A DNA stretch of 15,013 nucleotides, from positions 1 to 15,013 of the forward strand of contig JBFWIL010000036.1 of the NCBI GenBank assembly GCA_050256015.1. The letters are read 5' to 3'. The DNA is from JBFWIL01 sp050256015 (lineage in GTDB: Bacteria > Bacteroidota > Bacteroidia > Bacteroidales > Prolixibacteraceae). A program made the translations under genes and the position numbers. The notes beneath the pieces were generated by a model. It searched no databases and had not been told where the DNA came from. It saw only the letters and a list, made by a program, of their open reading frames with translations. Of the stretch, positions 12,702 to 15,013 are shown piece by piece (within the stretch, counting starts at the first letter, position 1; each line of letters begins with the position of its first letter).

Positions 12702-13538
12702 ATGAAGAAGATTGCTATTCAGGGAATTGCCGGTTCCTTTCATGAGGATGCTGCCCGGAGGTATTTCGGGACGGAAGAAATTGAAATCATTGAATGCCGG
12801 TCATTTCGTAGTGTCTGTACCCTGATCGATGAAGATAAGGTGGACATTGCCGTAATGGCCATAGAAAATTCCATTGCCGGAAGTATCCTTCAGAATTATT
12901 CGCTGATACGGGATTATCATTTGCGTGTGATCGGGGAGATTTACATTCATATACAGATGAATCTGATGATGCTTCCGGGCGGAAAGAAAACGGATATTAG
13001 ACGTATCTACTCCCATCCGATTGCCATCAGGCAGTGCAGTGAATACCTGGAAAGTCATTTCCCGGGGGTAGAAATTGTTGAGAACCAGGATACGGCCGCT
13101 TCGGGCAAGATCATTGCCGATGAAAAGCTGAACGATGCGGCTGGGATCGGGAACCTGCGTACAGCCGAGATCTACGGGCTGGAAGTGCTGGAACCGGGGA
13201 TCGAGACAAATAATAAAAATTATACGCGATTCTGGATACTCTCAAAGCGGGTCGTTCCCGGACTGAGAACCAACAAGGCTTCCCTGTGCTTTGAGGTGGG
13301 GCATTATTACGGGGCCCTGGCCAAAGTGCTTAATATTTTTGCAGAAAATCAGATTAACCTGAATAAGATTCAATCGGTTCCCATTGTGGGGAAACCAAAT
13401 GAATATACCATTCATGTGGATGTGGAGTATGAATTGGAAGAGAATTATGAAAAAGCCATTCATCACATTCTGAAAAATGTTTCAAGCCTGTCCATACTGG
13501 GGGAATATGTTCGAGGGGAACTTGATGTAAACAATTAA
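12702..13538 (+). CDS. pheA: Prephenate dehydratase with C-terminal ACT domain
   Basis: Cytoplasmic enzyme converting prephenate to phenylpyruvate, the last committed step to phenylalanine. Its 278 residues hold a catalytic region followed by an ACT domain, with no fused chorismate mutase. Motifs are AIQGIAGSFHEDAA (5-18), AIENSIAGS (53-61), SHP (104-106), NQDTAASG (128-135) and the catalytic TRF (175-177) in NYTRFWIL. The ACT domain (about 193-265) has GALAKVL (204-210) and QSVP (224-227) where enteric PheA has ESRP. From memory, Bacteroides-type enzymes also show a QSxP form, so this is probably a lineage trait. The ATG at 12702 is preceded by GAAAGAAG, an acceptable ribosome site. It follows ACT protein 2 by 101 bp and precedes the flavodoxin by 18 bp. 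Confidence 0.95.
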   Translation: MKKIAIQGIAGSFHEDAARRYFGTEEIEIIECRSFRSVCTLIDEDKVDIAVMAIENSIAGSILQNYSLIRDYHLRVIGEIYIHIQMNLMMLPGGKKTDIRRIYSHPIAIRQCSEYLESHFPGVEIVENQDTAASGKIIADEKLNDAAGIGNLRTAEIYGLEVLEPGIETNNKNYTRFWILSKRVVPGLRTNKASLCFEVGHYYGALAKVLNIFAENQINLNKIQSVPIVGKPNEYTIHVDVEYELEENYEKAIHHILKNVSSLSILGEYVRGELDVNN

Positions 13539-13556
13539 AAATAATTATGGAATACT

Positions 13557-14087
13557 ATGAAAAAAACAGGAATATTCTACGGACCCGAAAACGGAGCTGT
13601 TTACCGGGTGGCAGAAAAAATAGCAAAAGCTGTCGGAGAAGACCGTGTTGATCTGATTTCGGTAAGCGGTGCCACTGCGGAGGATATGGCCCGTTACGAT
13701 AAGCTTATTTTCGGAATTTCCACCGTGGGAAAGGAAACCTGGCACCAGGATCTTCCCAGTACCGGATGGAGCCGGTTTTTGCCGGAGGTGGGTAAACTGG
13801 ATTATAGTAAGCGTACGGTGGCCTTGTTTGGGCTGGGTGATCATATAAGCTATCCAGCTCATTTTGTGGATGCCATGGGAATGCTGGCCGGGGAAATTCG
13901 AAAAGCCAGTCCGGATGCCCGCATTGTGGGGCAGGTGGATCCTTCGGACTATAACTTTGAAGAATCGGAAGCCCTGATCGACGGAAAATTTATCGGACTG
14001 CCGCTGGATGAAGATTTTGAAGAGGAGCTGACCGACCGGCGTATTGCCGGATGGATTGAACAGATCCGGAACGATTTTGGATTCTGA
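13557..14087 (+). CDS. Long-chain flavodoxin-like protein with abnormal FMN site
   Basis: 176 residues aligning end to end with long-chain flavodoxins. The first strand KKTGIFYG, the 90s-loop GLGDHISYPAHFVDAMG (92-108) with Y99, and the tail DGKFIGLPLDEDFEEELTDRRI (142-163, read in parts) are plainly conserved. The phosphate-binding loop, normally with three hydroxyl residues in a T-x-T-G-x-T pattern, is here GPENGAV (9-15), with none. The tryptophan that usually stacks on the flavin (in TW after the third strand) is V57, though W62 lies close. It may bind FMN weakly, bind another flavin or act otherwise. A low-potential electron carrier for reductive carboxylation is tempting but unproven. 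It lies 18 bp after pheA and 11 bp before the aminotransferase. Confidence 0.85.
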   Translation: MKKTGIFYGPENGAVYRVAEKIAKAVGEDRVDLISVSGATAEDMARYDKLIFGISTVGKETWHQDLPSTGWSRFLPEVGKLDYSKRTVALFGLGDHISYPAHFVDAMGMLAGEIRKASPDARIVGQVDPSDYNFEESEALIDGKFIGLPLDEDFEEELTDRRIAGWIEQIRNDFGF

Positions 14088-14098
14088 GCCCGATTAGC

Positions 14099-15013
14099 AT
14101 GACAAAAAAAAGCAATACGCCGATTAGTCAGGAGCTGGTTTCCCGGTGCCTTGGCAAACTTCAGCTCAAAGATATGGATCACGTGTCCATACGCGAGCTG
14201 GTGGCCCTGGTAAATCTGATCGAGCAGGAAAGTCCGGAAAAGTTTGTCCGCATGGAAATGGGTGTACCCGGTCTGCCCCCGGCTGCCGTTGGTGTGGAGG
14301 CTGAGGTGGATGCGCTGCGTCGAGGGGTGGCTTCGGTCTATCCGCTGATCGACGGAATTCCGGATCTCAAGGAGGAAGCCTCCCGTTTCGTGAAACTGTT
14401 TATGGATGTGGATGTTTCTCCCTCTGGTTGTGTGCCTACCGTGGGTTCCATGCAGGGAACCTATGCGGCCATGCTTGTGGCAGCGAATCTGCATCCTGAG
14501 AGAAACACCGTACTGTTTATCGATCCCGGATTTCCGGTTCAGAAACAGCAGATTCAGGTAATGGGAGGCAAATACGAGAGCTTCGATGTGTTCGATTTCC
14601 GGGGTGAAAAACTGAGGGCCAAACTGGAAAGTGTGCTTGGCAGGGGACATATAGGCGCATTGATCTATTCCAGTCCGAATAACCCCAGCTGGATCTGTTT
14701 TACGGAAGAGGAGTTGCAGATTATAGGGGAGACGGCCGGTAAATACGATGTGGTGGTGCTCGAAGATCTGGCTTATTTTGCCATGGATTTCCGTAAGGAT
14801 CTGTATTCCCCGGGACGTCCGCCTTACCAGCCTACCGTGGCTCGTTATACCGACAATTATGTGCTGTTTATTTCCGGTTCAAAAATTTTTTCCTATGCCG
14901 GACAGCGGATTGCCGTCATGGTGATATCGGATGCACTTTTCAACCGGGAGTATGAACAGCTGAAAAAACGATTTCAAAGCAGCACCTTTGGCCATGCCAT
15001 AGTTTTTAAAGTG
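14099..15013 (+). CDS. Class I/II PLP-dependent aminotransferase, truncated by window edge
   Basis: The ATG at 14099 opens a frame that is still open after 305 codons at the window end, so the C-terminal part (about 100-130 residues by family length) is missing. Fold-type I motifs are clear: SPNNPSW at 192-198 (usual form NPxNPTG), EDLAY at 222-226 with D223 binding the pyridine nitrogen and Y226, and the Schiff-base lysine K262 in SGSKIFSYAGQR. R270 follows in GQRIAV. It should move amino groups between a 2-oxo acid and glutamate. Directly behind pheA and the flavodoxin, phenylpyruvate or other arylpyruvates are the likely substrates, which is inference. An aspartate aminotransferase or LL-DAP-like activity cannot be excluded. 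Its start is 11 bp after the flavodoxin stop. Confidence 0.9.
   Translation, partial: MTKKSNTPISQELVSRCLGKLQLKDMDHVSIRELVALVNLIEQESPEKFVRMEMGVPGLPPAAVGVEAEVDALRRGVASVYPLIDGIPDLKEEASRFVKLFMDVDVSPSGCVPTVGSMQGTYAAMLVAANLHPERNTVLFIDPGFPVQKQQIQVMGGKYESFDVFDFRGEKLRAKLESVLGRGHIGALIYSSPNNPSWICFTEEELQIIGETAGKYDVVVLEDLAYFAMDFRKDLYSPGRPPYQPTVARYTDNYVLFISGSKIFSYAGQRIAVMVISDALFNREYEQLKKRFQSSTFGHAIVFKV

Noticed and set aside
13949..14650. 233-residue minus-strand frame opposite flavodoxin and aminotransferase
   Set aside because: The plus strand encodes the conserved flavodoxin tail and aminotransferase N-terminus; the reverse protein is His-rich and motif-free.

Overview
The window looks like chromosomal DNA of an anaerobic or facultatively anaerobic member of the Bacteroidota, probably the order Bacteroidales or a near relative. 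The signs are the Bacteroidota-type -7 promoter sequence TAnnTTTG ahead of several genes, AT-rich leaders with little Shine-Dalgarno signal, a stand-alone prephenate dehydratase with the QSxP variant of the ACT motif, and roughly 50% GC by eye. The genus cannot be told from this sequence. I see no tRNA, rRNA, insertion sequence, CRISPR array or phage gene.

Left part (1-5660) is ordinary housekeeping. On the minus strand are a possible gene start leaving the window (1-21), an RsmF-type rRNA m5C methyltransferase (147-1550), a YccF membrane protein (2377-2745), an exported metallo-beta-lactamase-fold protein with an altered metal ligand (2816-3559) and a MATE efflux pump (3654-5009). On the plus strand are an iron-sulfur APS reductase (cysH, 1634-2338), divergent from rsmF, and a low-molecular-weight tyrosine phosphatase (5163-5660).

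Right part (5927 to the edge) is one co-directional block of ten genes that all point to aromatic acids. In order: a DcaP-like outer-membrane porin, phenylacetate-CoA ligase copy 1, tandem-ACT protein 1, a 59-residue small membrane protein (9080-9259), a sodium:solute symporter, phenylacetate-CoA ligase copy 2 (ATGA overlap with the symporter), tandem-ACT protein 2, prephenate dehydratase, a long-chain flavodoxin with an abnormal FMN site, and a class I/II aminotransferase cut by the window edge. A perfect 12-bp tandem repeat overlaps a good promoter ahead of the porin.

The most economical reading is scavenging of aromatic amino-acid skeletons. Aryl acetates would enter through the porin and symporter and be activated to aryl-CoA by two ligases of different specificity, each paired with an amino-acid-sensing ACT protein. 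They would then be reductively carboxylated to arylpyruvates by an indolepyruvate:ferredoxin oxidoreductase that is not in this window, and transaminated. Prephenate dehydratase supplies the same phenylpyruvate by the de novo route, so the block would join salvage and synthesis. The transport and salvage roles are inferred; the gene families are well supported.
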